Source of the DNA: Saccharomonospora cyanea NA-134
Lineage (GTDB): Bacteria; Actinomycetota; Actinomycetes; Mycobacteriales; Pseudonocardiaceae
Length of the DNA stretch: 64,000 bases
NCBI RefSeq assembly: GCF_000244975.1
Contig: NZ_CM001440.1
Location: 310,001 to 374,000 of the forward strand
Reading direction: 5' to 3'
Shown: positions 8,179 to 16,093 of the stretch, one piece after another
How positions within the stretch are numbered: the stretch's first letter is position 1
Layout: every line of letters starts with the position of its first letter
The notes under the pieces: generated by a model
Seen by the model: only the letters and a program-made list of their open reading frames with translations
What the model was told of the DNA's origin: nothing
The model's database searches: none
Position numbers and translations under genes: made by a program

Positions 8179-8913
8179 TCATGCCGCCAGCGGTTTCGTC
8201 GTCCGCTCCACGTGCTCGGCGGCCTCCTCGACCAACCGCGACACGGTGTGCGGGGCGCCGAGCGGTACGAGATGCCACGCCTTCGGCACGATCACCAGTC
8301 GTCCGTCCACGCAGGCTTCGAGGAAGCGCTGTTCGTCGACACGCAGGTGATCGCGGCTCCCGTTGACGAGCCACACGGGACCGCCGTACCGCTCCAGGTC
8401 CCGCAGCGGGTCGGACCCGACGAGGGCGTCGAGCGTGTCCGACATCGCTTCGGTGGCGAAGCCGCGTTCGGCGATCACGGCCGCAGCCTGCCGTCCCACG
8501 GTACTGGCGAACACGCGCTGGTTGAGCCATGCGCCTCCGTCGGGGAGGGCGCGGAAGAACCGGCTCGCCGCGCGCAGCGGTAGGGTCCGTGACGGGTGGG
8601 GGATCGCCGTGCAACCGATCCCGACCAGTCCCGCCACGCGGTCACCGAGCCGCCCGGCGGCTGCGATGCCGACGTATCCGCCCAGCGACAGCCCGGTGAC
8701 GAGCGCGCGGCCACCGAGTGCGTCGATCTCCTCCGCCACGGCGTCGACGGCGGCCTCCATCGTGAACCGCTGCCCGCGCCGGCGCCCGTGCCCGGGCAGA
8801 TCGGGGGCCGACACGGCTCGGCGCTTGCCGACTTCGTTCAGTTGAGGGCGCCACATCGTGCCGCTGACGCGGATGCCGTGCAGGAACACCACGGGTAGCG
8901 GGGTGCGGGTCAT
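8179..8913 (-). CDS. Alpha/beta hydrolase
   Basis: The 244-residue protein has the oxyanion motif HGIRVSGTMW near residue 13, a nucleophile elbow GLSLGG near residue 80, and a late catalytic His in KAWHLVPLG. The acid is probably the Asp in NGSRDHL. The ATG at 8913 has GAGGAGGAC just upstream. It is divergent from a TetR gene with two shared operators, so its expression is probably controlled by that repressor. Its substrate is unknown; esterase, lactonase or haloperoxidase-like activity are all possible. Confidence 0.8.
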   Translation of the reverse strand: MTRTPLPVVFLHGIRVSGTMWRPQLNEVGKRRAVSAPDLPGHGRRRGQRFTMEAAVDAVAEEIDALGGRALVTGLSLGGYVGIAAAGRLGDRVAGLVGIGCTAIPHPSRTLPLRAASRFFRALPDGGAWLNQRVFASTVGRQAAAVIAERGFATEAMSDTLDALVGSDPLRDLERYGGPVWLVNGSRDHLRVDEQRFLEACVDGRLVIVPKAWHLVPLGAPHTVSRLVEEAAEHVERTTKPLAA

Positions 8914-8931
8914 GACGTCCTCCTCAGAAGC

Positions 8932-8951
8932 GCAACGCAACGTTGTGTTGC
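8932..8951. promoter_or_regulatory. TetR operator 1 (near-perfect 20-bp palindrome)
   Basis: GCAACGCAACGTTGTGTTGC is palindromic with a single mismatched pair. It lies 19 bp upstream of the hydrolase start codon, on the hydrolase side of the divergent region. Confidence 0.65.
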
Positions 8952-8974
8952 ATTACGCTAGTGTCCCACCGAAC

Positions 8975-8994
8975 GCAACGCAACGTTGCGTACG
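8975..8994. promoter_or_regulatory. TetR operator 2 overlapping the regulator promoter
   Basis: The 20-mer GCAACGCAACGTTGCGTACG repeats operator 1 with a perfect 14-bp core palindrome at 8978-8991. It overlaps the -10 hexamer TACGCT (8991-8996) of the TetR gene, so binding would autorepress. The centres of the two operators are 43 bp apart, about four helical turns. Confidence 0.65.
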
Positions 8995-8996
8995 CT
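8991..8996 (+). promoter_or_regulatory. -10 hexamer TACGCT, leaderless promoter of TetR gene
   Basis: TACGCT is 6 nt from the GTG at 9003, which supports that start over the longer frame beginning at 8943. Confidence 0.55.
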
Positions 8997-9002
8997 GCCG
9001 GT

Positions 9003-9608
9003 GTGGATGACAAGCTCCCCGGAACCCTTCCCGGAAGTCGGCGCCCCGGACGTGGTCCTCGTCAGGCACAGGAGATCTACCGCGCCACCCTGGAACTTCT
9101 GGGCGGAGGCGGTTACGACGCCCTGACCGTCGAGGCCGTCGCGGCGCGTTCGGGAGTGAACAAGACGACCATCTACCGCTGGTGGCCGGACAAGGACGCG
9201 TTGCTCGGCGCGGCGATCGTGCAGTCCTCGCTGCTGCGGTTCGACGTGCCCGACACCGGGACCCTTCGTGGTGACCTGAGCGGTCTCGTGCACCGCCTCG
9301 TGGGTCTGATGACCGGTGAGGCCACGTCCGGGGTGGTGGTCGCCGCGCTGGCGGCGGTCGCGGGCAGGCCCAGTCTGGCGTGGTTGGCGCGGGAGTTCGT
9401 CACCGACCGGCTGGCGGGTGAGCGTGCCGTGTTCGACCGTGCCGTCGAGCGGGGTGAGTTGTCCGGTTCGGTGGACCCGGCGTTGGTGCTCGACCTCCTC
9501 GCGGGTGCGGTGTGGTCGCGGGTGATGTTGCGGCAGGCGCCGGTGCCCGACGACTTCGCCGACGAGGTTGTGAAGGTCGTGCTGGAGGGGTGTGCCGTCC
9601 GGGCGTGA
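9003..9608 (+). CDS. TetR/AcrR family repressor
   Basis: The 201-residue protein has an N-terminal HTH (TVEAVAARSGVNKTTIYRWW at about residues 40-60), with a ligand-binding all-helical C-terminal domain. A frame extends back to 8943, but that would translate through operator 2; GTG 9003 fits the leaderless -10. It is the probable repressor of itself and of the divergent hydrolase through the operator pair. The inducing ligand is unknown, and nothing links it firmly to the iron genes around it. Confidence 0.88.
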   Translation: MDDKLPGTLPGSRRPGRGPRQAQEIYRATLELLGGGGYDALTVEAVAARSGVNKTTIYRWWPDKDALLGAAIVQSSLLRFDVPDTGTLRGDLSGLVHRLVGLMTGEATSGVVVAALAAVAGRPSLAWLAREFVTDRLAGERAVFDRAVERGELSGSVDPALVLDLLAGAVWSRVMLRQAPVPDDFADEVVKVVLEGCAVRA

Positions 9609-9609
9609 G

Positions 9610-9651
9610 CCGTACGGGAAGTGCGGACACGCGTGCACAGCCTGCGGACAC
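9610..9651. repeat. GCGGACAC intergenic repeat, copy B
   Basis: The order is spacer 2 (CCGTACGGGAAGT, 9610-9622), core GCGGACAC (9623-9630), spacer 1 (GCGTGCACAGCCT), core GCGGACAC (9644-9651). The period is 21 bp. It begins right after the TetR stop codon and ends 12 bp before an iron box. Confidence 0.75.
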
Positions 9652-9663
9652 GCCGGCGGGCGG

Positions 9664-9682
9664 GAAGGTGAGGCTAACCTAG
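9664..9682. promoter_or_regulatory. IdeR/DtxR-like iron box 3
   Basis: The 19-mer containing AGGTGAGGCTAACCTA matches the iron-box consensus at about 15 of 19 positions. It is upstream of the fecCD-type importer operon. Confidence 0.65.
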
Positions 9683-9702
9683 CCTGGACCGGTCATCGTC
9701 GG

Positions 9703-9721
9703 TTCGGTTAGCCTCACCTTA
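9703..9721. promoter_or_regulatory. IdeR/DtxR-like iron box 4 overlapping the start codon
   Basis: The 19-mer TTCGGTTAGCCTCACCTTA matches the consensus at about 16 of 19 positions. Its last base is the A of the ATG at 9721. With box 3 it forms a pair 39 bp centre to centre, so the importer is predicted to be tightly iron-repressed. Confidence 0.7.
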
Positions 9722-10800
9722 TGCCGCCGGCCGTCTTCGCTGACCCCGCTTCGGAAACCGAACCGGGCGATCGCGCCGTTTCCTCCCGGCGTTGGGCGCA
9801 CGTGCTGCGGGCGGGCGGCCTCGTGGTGATCGCCGCAGCGCTGGCCCTCGTCGCGCTGCTCAGCGTGTGGTTCGGATCCAAGGACATCCCCTTCACGGAC
9901 ACCTGGGACGTGCTGCTGCACCCCGAGGCCTGGGCGGGCTCGGACGCGGTGGTCATCATCCACGACTACCGCATTCCCCGGACTCTGCTGGGGATCGTGG
10001 CCGGTGCGGCACTGGGAATCTCCGGTGCGCTGATGCAGGCGTTGACACGCAACCCGCTCGCGGAGCCGGGACTGCTCGGGGTCAACACGGGCGCGTCCAC
10101 CGGCATGGTGGTGGCGATCGCCTTCCTCGGGGTCACGTCGGTACTGGGCTACGTGTGGTTCGCCCTGGTGGGCGCGGCGCTGGCCTCGCTGGTGGTCTAC
10201 GTGCTCGGTGCCGCGGGACGCGGCGCCGCGAGTCCGGAGCGGCTGGTGCTGGCGGGAGCGGCGATCACCGCCGTGCTCTACGCCTTCAACACCGCCGTGC
10301 TCCTGTCGGACCCGCAGGCCTACGACGAGTACCGGTTCTGGATGGTCGGCTCGCTGGCGGGCCGCTACTACGACGTGTTGCTGCCCGTGCTGCCGTTCGT
10401 GGTGGTGGGCACGGTCATCGCGCTGCTGCTGATGCGCCCGCTCAACGCCCTGGCGATGGGCGACGACCTGGGTAGGGCGCTCGGCACCCGCCCCGGCCTC
10501 ACCAGGGTGTTCGGGGCCTTCGCCGTGACGCTGCTGTGCGGCGCGGCCACGGCCGCCGTCGGGCCGATCGCCTTCGTGGGGCTCGCGGTGCCCCACGCGG
10601 TGCGGCTGCTGGTGGGGCCGGACCAGCGTTGGGTGCTGCCGTACTCCCTGGTGGCCGCGCCGTTGCTGCTCGTGGGGGCCGACGTGGTCGGACGCGTGGT
10701 CGCCTCGCCTGCCGAGGTGCAGGTCGGCATCGTCACCGCGGCCATCGGAGTGCCCGTGTTCTGCCTGTTGTGCCGACGACGGAGGCTGGCCAGCCTGTGA
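9721..10800 (+). CDS. FecCD-family iron-siderophore ABC permease 1
   Basis: The 359-residue polytopic protein has about ten hydrophobic segments. Family motifs are YRIPRTLLGIVAGAALGISGALMQ (cut here by normal variation) near residue 85, NPLAEPGLLGVN, and the ATPase-contacting ALGTRPG region followed by GPIAFVGLAVPH. It forms half of the membrane channel with the next gene. The start ATG lies inside an iron box. Its stop overlaps the next GTG by 4 nt, indicating translational coupling. Confidence 0.9.
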   Translation: MPPAVFADPASETEPGDRAVSSRRWAHVLRAGGLVVIAAALALVALLSVWFGSKDIPFTDTWDVLLHPEAWAGSDAVVIIHDYRIPRTLLGIVAGAALGISGALMQALTRNPLAEPGLLGVNTGASTGMVVAIAFLGVTSVLGYVWFALVGAALASLVVYVLGAAGRGAASPERLVLAGAAITAVLYAFNTAVLLSDPQAYDEYRFWMVGSLAGRYYDVLLPVLPFVVVGTVIALLLMRPLNALAMGDDLGRALGTRPGLTRVFGAFAVTLLCGAATAAVGPIAFVGLAVPHAVRLLVGPDQRWVLPYSLVAAPLLLVGADVVGRVVASPAEVQVGIVTAAIGVPVFCLLCRRRRLASL

Positions 10801-11903
10801 GCCACGAGACCGCCACCGAGACGCGGGCCGGTGACGCCCCCGGCGCCCCGGCCCGGCCCGTCACCGGCCGGGTGCTGCGAACGCGGCGCGAGACCGTCGC
10901 TCTGCGCCTGCCCACCCGGCCGATCGTCGTGGGCGCGGTACTCGCGCTCGCCGTCCTCGTCACGGCGACGATCACCCTGACCACGGGCGAGTACGAGTTG
11001 TCGGTGTCCGAGGTCCTCGCCGTCATCGTGGGTCAGGGCGAGGGTGCCGCCGACTTCATCGTGGGCACGTTGCGCCTTCCCCGGCTGCTCACGGCGTTGT
11101 TCGTGGGCGCGGCTCTCGCGGTGAGCGGGGCGATCCTGCAGAGCCTCATGCGTAACCCGCTGGGCAGCCCGGACTTCGTCGGTTTCACCAACGGCGCGTC
11201 CACGGGCGCGCTGTTGATGATCATCGTGGTCGGCGGGAGCATGGCGCAGGTCGCGGTCGGAGCGCTTGTCGGCGGCCTCGCGACGGCGTTGCTCGTCTAC
11301 GCGCTGTCGTACCGGCGCGGCGTGCAGAGCTACCGGTTCGTGCTCATGGGCGTGGGCGTCAACGCACTCGCGCTGTCGGTGAACTCCTACCTGATCACCC
11401 AGGCCGACATCTACGACGCCCTGACCGCCCAGGCGTGGTTGATCGGCAGCGTCAACAGCCGGGGCTGGGAGCACGTCGCCGCGTCCGGGCTGGCGCTGGC
11501 GGTGCTGCTGCCCGTGGCGTTGAGCCAGTACCGCGCGTTGTCGATGCTCGAACTCGGCGACCACTCCGCCGCGGCACTCGGGGTCGGTGTGCAACGCAGC
11601 AGGGCGATCCTGATCGCGGCGAGTGTGCTGCTCGCCGGGTTCGCCACCGCCGCGGCGGGACCGATCTGGTTCGTCGCGTTGGCGGCTCCGCAACTCGCGC
11701 GGAGGCTGACGCGCGGTGCCGCGCCGGGGCTTGTGACCTCGGCGTTGATGGGCGGGTTGCTGTTGACCGTCAGCGACCTGGCGATGGACCGGTTGTTCCC
11801 CGCCCAGCAGCTTCCCGTCGGCACCGCCACGGGCTGTCTCGGCGGGCTGTACCTGATGTGGTTGTTGGCGTCCGAGTGGCGCGGAAAGGGCAGGTACGCG
11901 TGA
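10797..11903 (+). CDS. FecCD-family iron-siderophore ABC permease 2
   Basis: The 368-residue protein has a polar N-terminal 35 residues and then about nine or ten membrane segments. Motifs are LRLPRLLTALFVGAALAVSGAILQ near residue 90, NPLGSPDFVGFTNGAS, and GPIWFVALAAPQLARRL. It is paralogous to the preceding permease and would form a heterodimer with it. The GTG start overlaps the stop of permease 1, and its own stop overlaps the ATPase start. No substrate-binding lipoprotein gene follows. Confidence 0.9.
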   Translation: MSHETATETRAGDAPGAPARPVTGRVLRTRRETVALRLPTRPIVVGAVLALAVLVTATITLTTGEYELSVSEVLAVIVGQGEGAADFIVGTLRLPRLLTALFVGAALAVSGAILQSLMRNPLGSPDFVGFTNGASTGALLMIIVVGGSMAQVAVGALVGGLATALLVYALSYRRGVQSYRFVLMGVGVNALALSVNSYLITQADIYDALTAQAWLIGSVNSRGWEHVAASGLALAVLLPVALSQYRALSMLELGDHSAAALGVGVQRSRAILIAASVLLAGFATAAAGPIWFVALAAPQLARRLTRGAAPGLVTSALMGGLLLTVSDLAMDRLFPAQQLPVGTATGCLGGLYLMWLLASEWRGKGRYA

Positions 11904-12784
11904 CCGAATCGACTTCGGGACACAGCGGCGACGGCACGGGCGGCAGGTTGCGAGCGGAGAACCTCACCCTCGCCTACGACGACGCCGTGGTGGCGCGGGA
12001 GCTCGGGGTCTCGGTGCCGGACGGGTCGTTCACCGTCATCGTGGGGCCCAACGCGTGCGGCAAGTCGACGCTGCTCAAGGCGCTCGCCCGGATGCTCAAG
12101 CCGGACGCCGGGGCGGTGTACCTGGACGGGCAGGTCATCACGAGTTACCGCTCGCGGGAGGTGGCGCGGCGGCTGGGCCTGCTGCCGCAGAGCTCCATCG
12201 CGCCCAGCGGCATCACGGTGGGCGACCTGGTGGCCAGGGGCCGTTACCCGCACCAGCGCCTGCTGCGGCAGTGGTCGTCGCAGGACGAGGCCGTGGTCGT
12301 CGAGGCCATGAGGCGCACGGGTGTGGCCGAGTTGGCGAACCGCCTCGTGGACGAGCTGTCGGGCGGGCAGCGGCAGCGGGTGTGGCTCGCGATGGTGCTC
12401 GCGCAGCAGACCCCGATCCTGCTGCTCGACGAGCCGACGACGTTTCTCGACATCGCTCACCAGATCGAGGTGCTGGAACTCTGCGCCGACCTCAACGCCG
12501 ACGCAGGCCACACGCTGGTGGCGGTGTTGCACGACCTCAACCAGGCGTGCCGCTACGCGACCAACCTGATCGTGCTCGCACCGGGAGGGCGCATCGCGGC
12601 GCAGGGCGACCCGTGCGAGATCGTCACCGCCGACCTGATCGCCGACGTGTTCGGACTGCCGTGCCGCATCGTGGACGACCCCGAGACGGGCACGCCGATG
12701 ATCGTGCCCGTCGCGCGGCGGCGTCGTTCCGGCCGCTCAGAAGACCACGGTGCGGTTGCCGTGCACGAGCACGCGGCTCTCTAG
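11900..12784 (+). CDS. Iron-siderophore ABC transporter ATP-binding protein (FepC type)
   Basis: The 294-residue ATPase has Walker A GPNACGKST at residues 49-57, signature LSGGQ at 153-157, Walker B ILLLDEPT and an H-loop in VLHDLNQ. These are standard for siderophore importers. The GTG start overlaps the permease stop by 4 nt. The last 16 or so codons run antisense into purU (48 bp overlap), giving a His/Arg/Ala tail that looks like read-through rather than a conserved domain. Confidence 0.92.
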   Translation: MTESTSGHSGDGTGGRLRAENLTLAYDDAVVARELGVSVPDGSFTVIVGPNACGKSTLLKALARMLKPDAGAVYLDGQVITSYRSREVARRLGLLPQSSIAPSGITVGDLVARGRYPHQRLLRQWSSQDEAVVVEAMRRTGVAELANRLVDELSGGQRQRVWLAMVLAQQTPILLLDEPTTFLDIAHQIEVLELCADLNADAGHTLVAVLHDLNQACRYATNLIVLAPGGRIAAQGDPCEIVTADLIADVFGLPCRIVDDPETGTPMIVPVARRRRSGRSEDHGAVAVHEHAAL

Positions 12785-13594
12785 GTGCCACCGCAGGCCG
12801 CGCGCGAGCGTGATCTTCTCGATGTCGCGGCCCTTGCGGACCATGTCGGACACGGTGTCGCGGTGGTCGACCCGGATGACGTCCTGCTCGATGATCGGCC
12901 CCGCGTCGAGGTCGGCCGTCACGTAGTGGCAGGTGGCGCCCACGAGTTTCACGCCCCGTGCGTACGCCTGGTGGTAGGGGCGCGCGCCGACGAACGACGG
13001 CAGGAAGCTGTGGTGGATGTTGATGGCCCGGCCCGCCCACGCCTCGCACAGCTCGGCGGGCAGGATGCGCATGAACCGGGCGAGTACCACGGCGTGCGGG
13101 TCGTGTTCGTCGACCAGCTTCGCGATCTCCGCGAAGGCCGTGGAGCTGTCTCCGTCGAACGGGACGTGGTGGAACGGGATGCCGTGAGCGCGCGTGATGT
13201 CGGCGAGCACGTCGTGGTTGCCGACCACGGCCCGCACGTCGGCGTCGAGTTCGCCGGAGGCCACGCGACCCAGCAGGTCGTACAGGCAGTGGCCTTCCTT
13301 GGACACCAGGATCACCACGCGACGGCGCTCGCCGGTGTCGTCGATGCGCCAGTCGGTCTCCGATCCCAGCGACCGCGCCACTCCGGCGAACCGGGCTCGC
13401 AGCTCGTCGACGTCGAACGGCACCGAGTCGGCCCTCACCGCCTGCCGGGTGAAGAACCAGCCCGTGTCGGGGTCGGTGTGATAGGCGGCCTCGACGATCC
13501 ACCCTCCGACCTCGGCGAGGAAGGACGAGATCCGGGAGACGATTCCCCTGCGGTCGGGGCAGCCGAAGGTGATGACGTACTGGCGTTCCTGCAC
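12737..13594 (-). CDS. purU: Formyltetrahydrofolate deformylase
   Basis: The 285-residue protein has an N-terminal ACT domain (YVITFGCPDRRGIVSRISSF) and a C-terminal formyl_trans domain with NIHHSFLPSFVGARPYHQAY and TADLDAGPII. It hydrolyses 10-formyl-THF to THF and formate, balancing one-carbon pools and supplying formate. Its 3' end overlaps the ABC ATPase gene by 48 bp on the other strand. Together with the formyltransferase at 5275-6225, this is the second enzyme here that uses 10-formyl-THF. Confidence 0.93.
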   Translation of the reverse strand: MQERQYVITFGCPDRRGIVSRISSFLAEVGGWIVEAAYHTDPDTGWFFTRQAVRADSVPFDVDELRARFAGVARSLGSETDWRIDDTGERRRVVILVSKEGHCLYDLLGRVASGELDADVRAVVGNHDVLADITRAHGIPFHHVPFDGDSSTAFAEIAKLVDEHDPHAVVLARFMRILPAELCEAWAGRAINIHHSFLPSFVGARPYHQAYARGVKLVGATCHYVTADLDAGPIIEQDVIRVDHRDTVSDMVRKGRDIEKITLARGLRWHLESRVLVHGNRTVVF

Positions 13595-13720
13595 GGTATG
13601 CCATTGTCGCTGGTCATGTCGGCGACGCAGCCGGTGGGCCGGAGATTCGTGACGGGGGAGACGTCACGGGCCGGCGGTGCCGCCCGCCGGTGAGCGGTAT
13701 GCGCGGCGGCGGTGGCCGTC

Positions 13721-13738
13721 CGGGGGGTCAGCCCCCCG
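13721..13738 (-). terminator. Hairpin with the stop codon in its loop
   Basis: CGGGGGG and CCCCCCG pair around TCAG. The TGA of the methyltransferase (minus strand) is the loop. It is followed by no T-run, so it is a candidate G/C-type actinobacterial terminator. Confidence 0.4.
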
Positions 13739-14522
13739 ACACGGTGTGCCACGGGACCGTCACCTCGCCGAGCCGCCAGCGGTCGCGCCTGCCGAGCACC
13801 GGCCAGCCCTGCTCGGTGAGCAGCCGTACCGCTTCGGTCCAGCGGGCGCGGGCGCCGAACGCGCCGTAGGGGGCCGCCGCGGCCCAACACGAGTCCAGAG
13901 TGGACATCAAGGCGTGGACCGGCTCGCCCTCGACGTTGCGGTGGATGAGGGCTTTGGGCAGCCGCTCGGCCAGGGTGGACGGGCGCTCCAGGCTCGCGGT
14001 CCGGCAGGACAGCGTGAGCGTGCGCGGCCCGTCGTGGGTCAGTGTGACCCACGCGCACAGCCTGCCGACCTCGTCGCACGTTCCCTCGACCAGGACACCG
14101 CCCGGGGCGATGCCCGACAGCATCGCCTCCCACGACGGGGCGACGTCGGCCTCGGAGTACTGCCGGAGCACGTTGAAGGCGCGAACGACGACAGGCCGGG
14201 TGCCCGCGAGTTCGAACCCGCCGGAGCGGAAGTCGAGCCGAGGGGGGTCGGCCACGGCCCTGCCCGCCGCGACCCGTTCGGGGTCGAGTTCCAGTCCGAG
14301 CACCCGCACGTCGGGCCGGACCGTCGAGAGCCGCTGGGCCAGTTCCACCGTGGTGACGGGGGAGGCGCCGTACCCGAGGTCGACGACGAGTGGGTCGGTC
14401 GCGGCCGAGAGCGCCCCGCGCACCAGCGGCTCCCACAGCATCCAGCGGTCGATCCTGCGCAGCCGGTTCGGGTTGGTGGTGCCGCGGGTCGGCGAGCCGA
14501 CCGGTTTCAGCCCGCGAGCCAT
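13728..14522 (-). CDS. Class I SAM-dependent methyltransferase-like protein
   Basis: The 264-residue protein has a motif I-like VVDLGYGASPVTTVEL near residue 45 and a motif II region VRVLGLELDPERV, typical of a Rossmann methyltransferase. The glycine-rich loop is GYGAS rather than GxGxG. The start at 14522 (MARGLKPVG) overlaps the end of the DUF2505 gene upstream by 16 nt, so the two are translationally coupled. The substrate is unknown. Confidence 0.75.
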   Translation of the reverse strand: MARGLKPVGSPTRGTTNPNRLRRIDRWMLWEPLVRGALSAATDPLVVDLGYGASPVTTVELAQRLSTVRPDVRVLGLELDPERVAAGRAVADPPRLDFRSGGFELAGTRPVVVRAFNVLRQYSEADVAPSWEAMLSGIAPGGVLVEGTCDEVGRLCAWVTLTHDGPRTLTLSCRTASLERPSTLAERLPKALIHRNVEGEPVHALMSTLDSCWAAAAPYGAFGARARWTEAVRLLTEQGWPVLGRRDRWRLGEVTVPWHTVSGG

Positions 14523-15001
14523 TGCTCCGTGGCGCGGGCCTCGGTCTCGAGCAGCTTCGTCACCTGCTCGACCACGAAACTCTCGATCTTGCCTCCGACG
14601 AGGGGGACTCGCACGGACACCTCGCCGCGCGTGGTCTGGACACACCCGCCGCCGCTCGGAACCAGTTCGACGTCCGCGGTGATGCGGCCGGGAATGTCGG
14701 CGACCTCGACGGTGACGGTCCCGGTGTACCGGTCGCTTTCGCGGGTCCAGACGTGCGTTCGCCGCACGGTCAGGTCACCGGAACGGAGGGTGCGCACGAG
14801 GGAGGGCAGCTTGTCGGCGGGGATGCCCTGCAGGAGCGTGTACCGGGCGCCGCGTTCGCCGACCTCGTGGTCCCGCAGCTCGGCGTGTTCGCCCCCGACC
14901 TGCGCGAGTCGCGCGCGCAGCGCCCGTTCCTCGGTCTGCGCGGCGTAGGCGTCGGCGGCGCTGTGCGGGAACGTCGCCCGATGCTCGATACGGGTGGCCA
15001 T
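14507..15001 (-). CDS. DUF2505 family protein
   Basis: The 164-residue protein has an SRPBCC-like layout: MATRIEHRATFPHSAADAYA at the start, alternating strands (TVTVEVADIPGRITADVEL), and a C-terminal amphipathic helix. DUF2505 proteins are small actinobacterial START-like proteins of unknown ligand. It is divergent from murB with only 25 bp between start codons, so the promoters overlap. Confidence 0.8.
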   Translation of the reverse strand: MATRIEHRATFPHSAADAYAAQTEERALRARLAQVGGEHAELRDHEVGERGARYTLLQGIPADKLPSLVRTLRSGDLTVRRTHVWTRESDRYTGTVTVEVADIPGRITADVELVPSGGGCVQTTRGEVSVRVPLVGGKIESFVVEQVTKLLETEARATEQWLAG

Positions 15002-15012
15002 GCCGGGGACAG

Positions 15013-15018
15013 TACCGT
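15013..15018 (+). promoter_or_regulatory. -10 hexamer TACCGT of murB
   Basis: TACCGT lies 8 nt before the GTG at 15027, compatible with leaderless or nearly leaderless transcription. It sits in the 25-bp gap between divergent starts. Confidence 0.45.
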
Positions 15019-15026
15019 TTGGGGGC

Positions 15027-16082
15027 GTGAGCACTGTCGAAACGGTCGGCCGGAAGAAGCTGCGTGAGCACACGACCCTGCGGCTCGGTGGGCCCGCGCG
15101 GCGGTTCGTCGTGGCCGAGACCACCGACGACCTCGTGGCCCACGTGCGCAAGCTCGACGAGGCCGGCGAACCCCTGCTGCTCGTCGGCGGTGGCTCGAAC
15201 CTCGTCGTCGGCGACGACGGCTTCGCCGGCACGGTCGTGCGTATCGCCACCACCGGATGGAGTGACGACTTCCGGACCGTGGCGGCGGGCCAGGACTGGG
15301 ACGCCTACGTCGGAGCCACGGTGGCGGCGGGGCTCGGCGGGTTGGAGTGCCTCTCGGGAATCCCCGGCTGCGCCGGTGCCACGCCCATCCAGAACGTCGG
15401 CGCGTACGGCTGCGAGATCAGTCAGGTGCTGGAGTCGATCGAGCTGTACGACCGCCGCGCCCGCGAGGTGAGGACCGTTCCCGCCGACGAACTCGGCTTC
15501 GCCTACCGCACCAGCGTGCTCAAGGGCACCGATTCGGGCGTCGTGCTGTCGGTGCGCTTCCGGCTCTCGGACGACGGCCTCTCGGCGCCCGTCCGCTACG
15601 CCGAGCTCGCGCGCGGGCTCGGTGTGGACATCGGAGCGAGGGTGCCCGCGAGGCGGGCCCGCGAGGCGGTGCTCGCGCTGCGTCGCGGCAAGGGCATGGT
15701 GCTCGACCCGGACGACCACGACACGTGGAGCGCGGGCTCGTTCTTCACCAACCCGATCGTGGCCGAGGCCGACGTGCCGAGGGTGCTCGAACGGATCGCC
15801 GCCGTGGTGGGCACGGAGGCTGCCGTGCCGAGGTACCCCGCCGACGGTGGGATCAAGCTCTCCGCCGCCTGGCTCATCGAACGGGCCGGTTTCGGCAAGG
15901 GGCATCCCGGCCCGGGGGGCCGGGTCTCGCTCTCCACCAAGCACACGCTGGCGCTCACCAACAGGGGCGAGGCGACCACCGCCGACCTGCTCGCCCTGGC
16001 GAGGCAGGTCCGCGACGGCGTACTGGAGCGGTTCGGTGTCGAACTGCGCCCCGAGCCCCTGCTGGTGAACTGCGCGCTGTAG
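15027..16082 (+). CDS. murB: UDP-N-acetylenolpyruvoylglucosamine reductase
   Basis: The 351-residue FAD enzyme reduces UDP-GlcNAc-enolpyruvate to UDP-MurNAc with NADPH in peptidoglycan synthesis. Visible motifs are THTTLRLGG-like HTTLRLGGPA near residue 18, the FAD loop GGGSNLVV, GIPGCAGATPIQNVGAYG, FAYRTS, the catalytic Ser in SAGSFFTNP, and a C-terminal EPLLVN. The GTG at 15027 fits the -10 at 15013 and avoids overlap with the divergent gene. Confidence 0.95.
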   Translation: MSTVETVGRKKLREHTTLRLGGPARRFVVAETTDDLVAHVRKLDEAGEPLLLVGGGSNLVVGDDGFAGTVVRIATTGWSDDFRTVAAGQDWDAYVGATVAAGLGGLECLSGIPGCAGATPIQNVGAYGCEISQVLESIELYDRRAREVRTVPADELGFAYRTSVLKGTDSGVVLSVRFRLSDDGLSAPVRYAELARGLGVDIGARVPARRAREAVLALRRGKGMVLDPDDHDTWSAGSFFTNPIVAEADVPRVLERIAAVVGTEAAVPRYPADGGIKLSAAWLIERAGFGKGHPGPGGRVSLSTKHTLALTNRGEATTADLLALARQVRDGVLERFGVELRPEPLLVNCAL

Positions 16083-16093
16083 TGCCCCGACGG

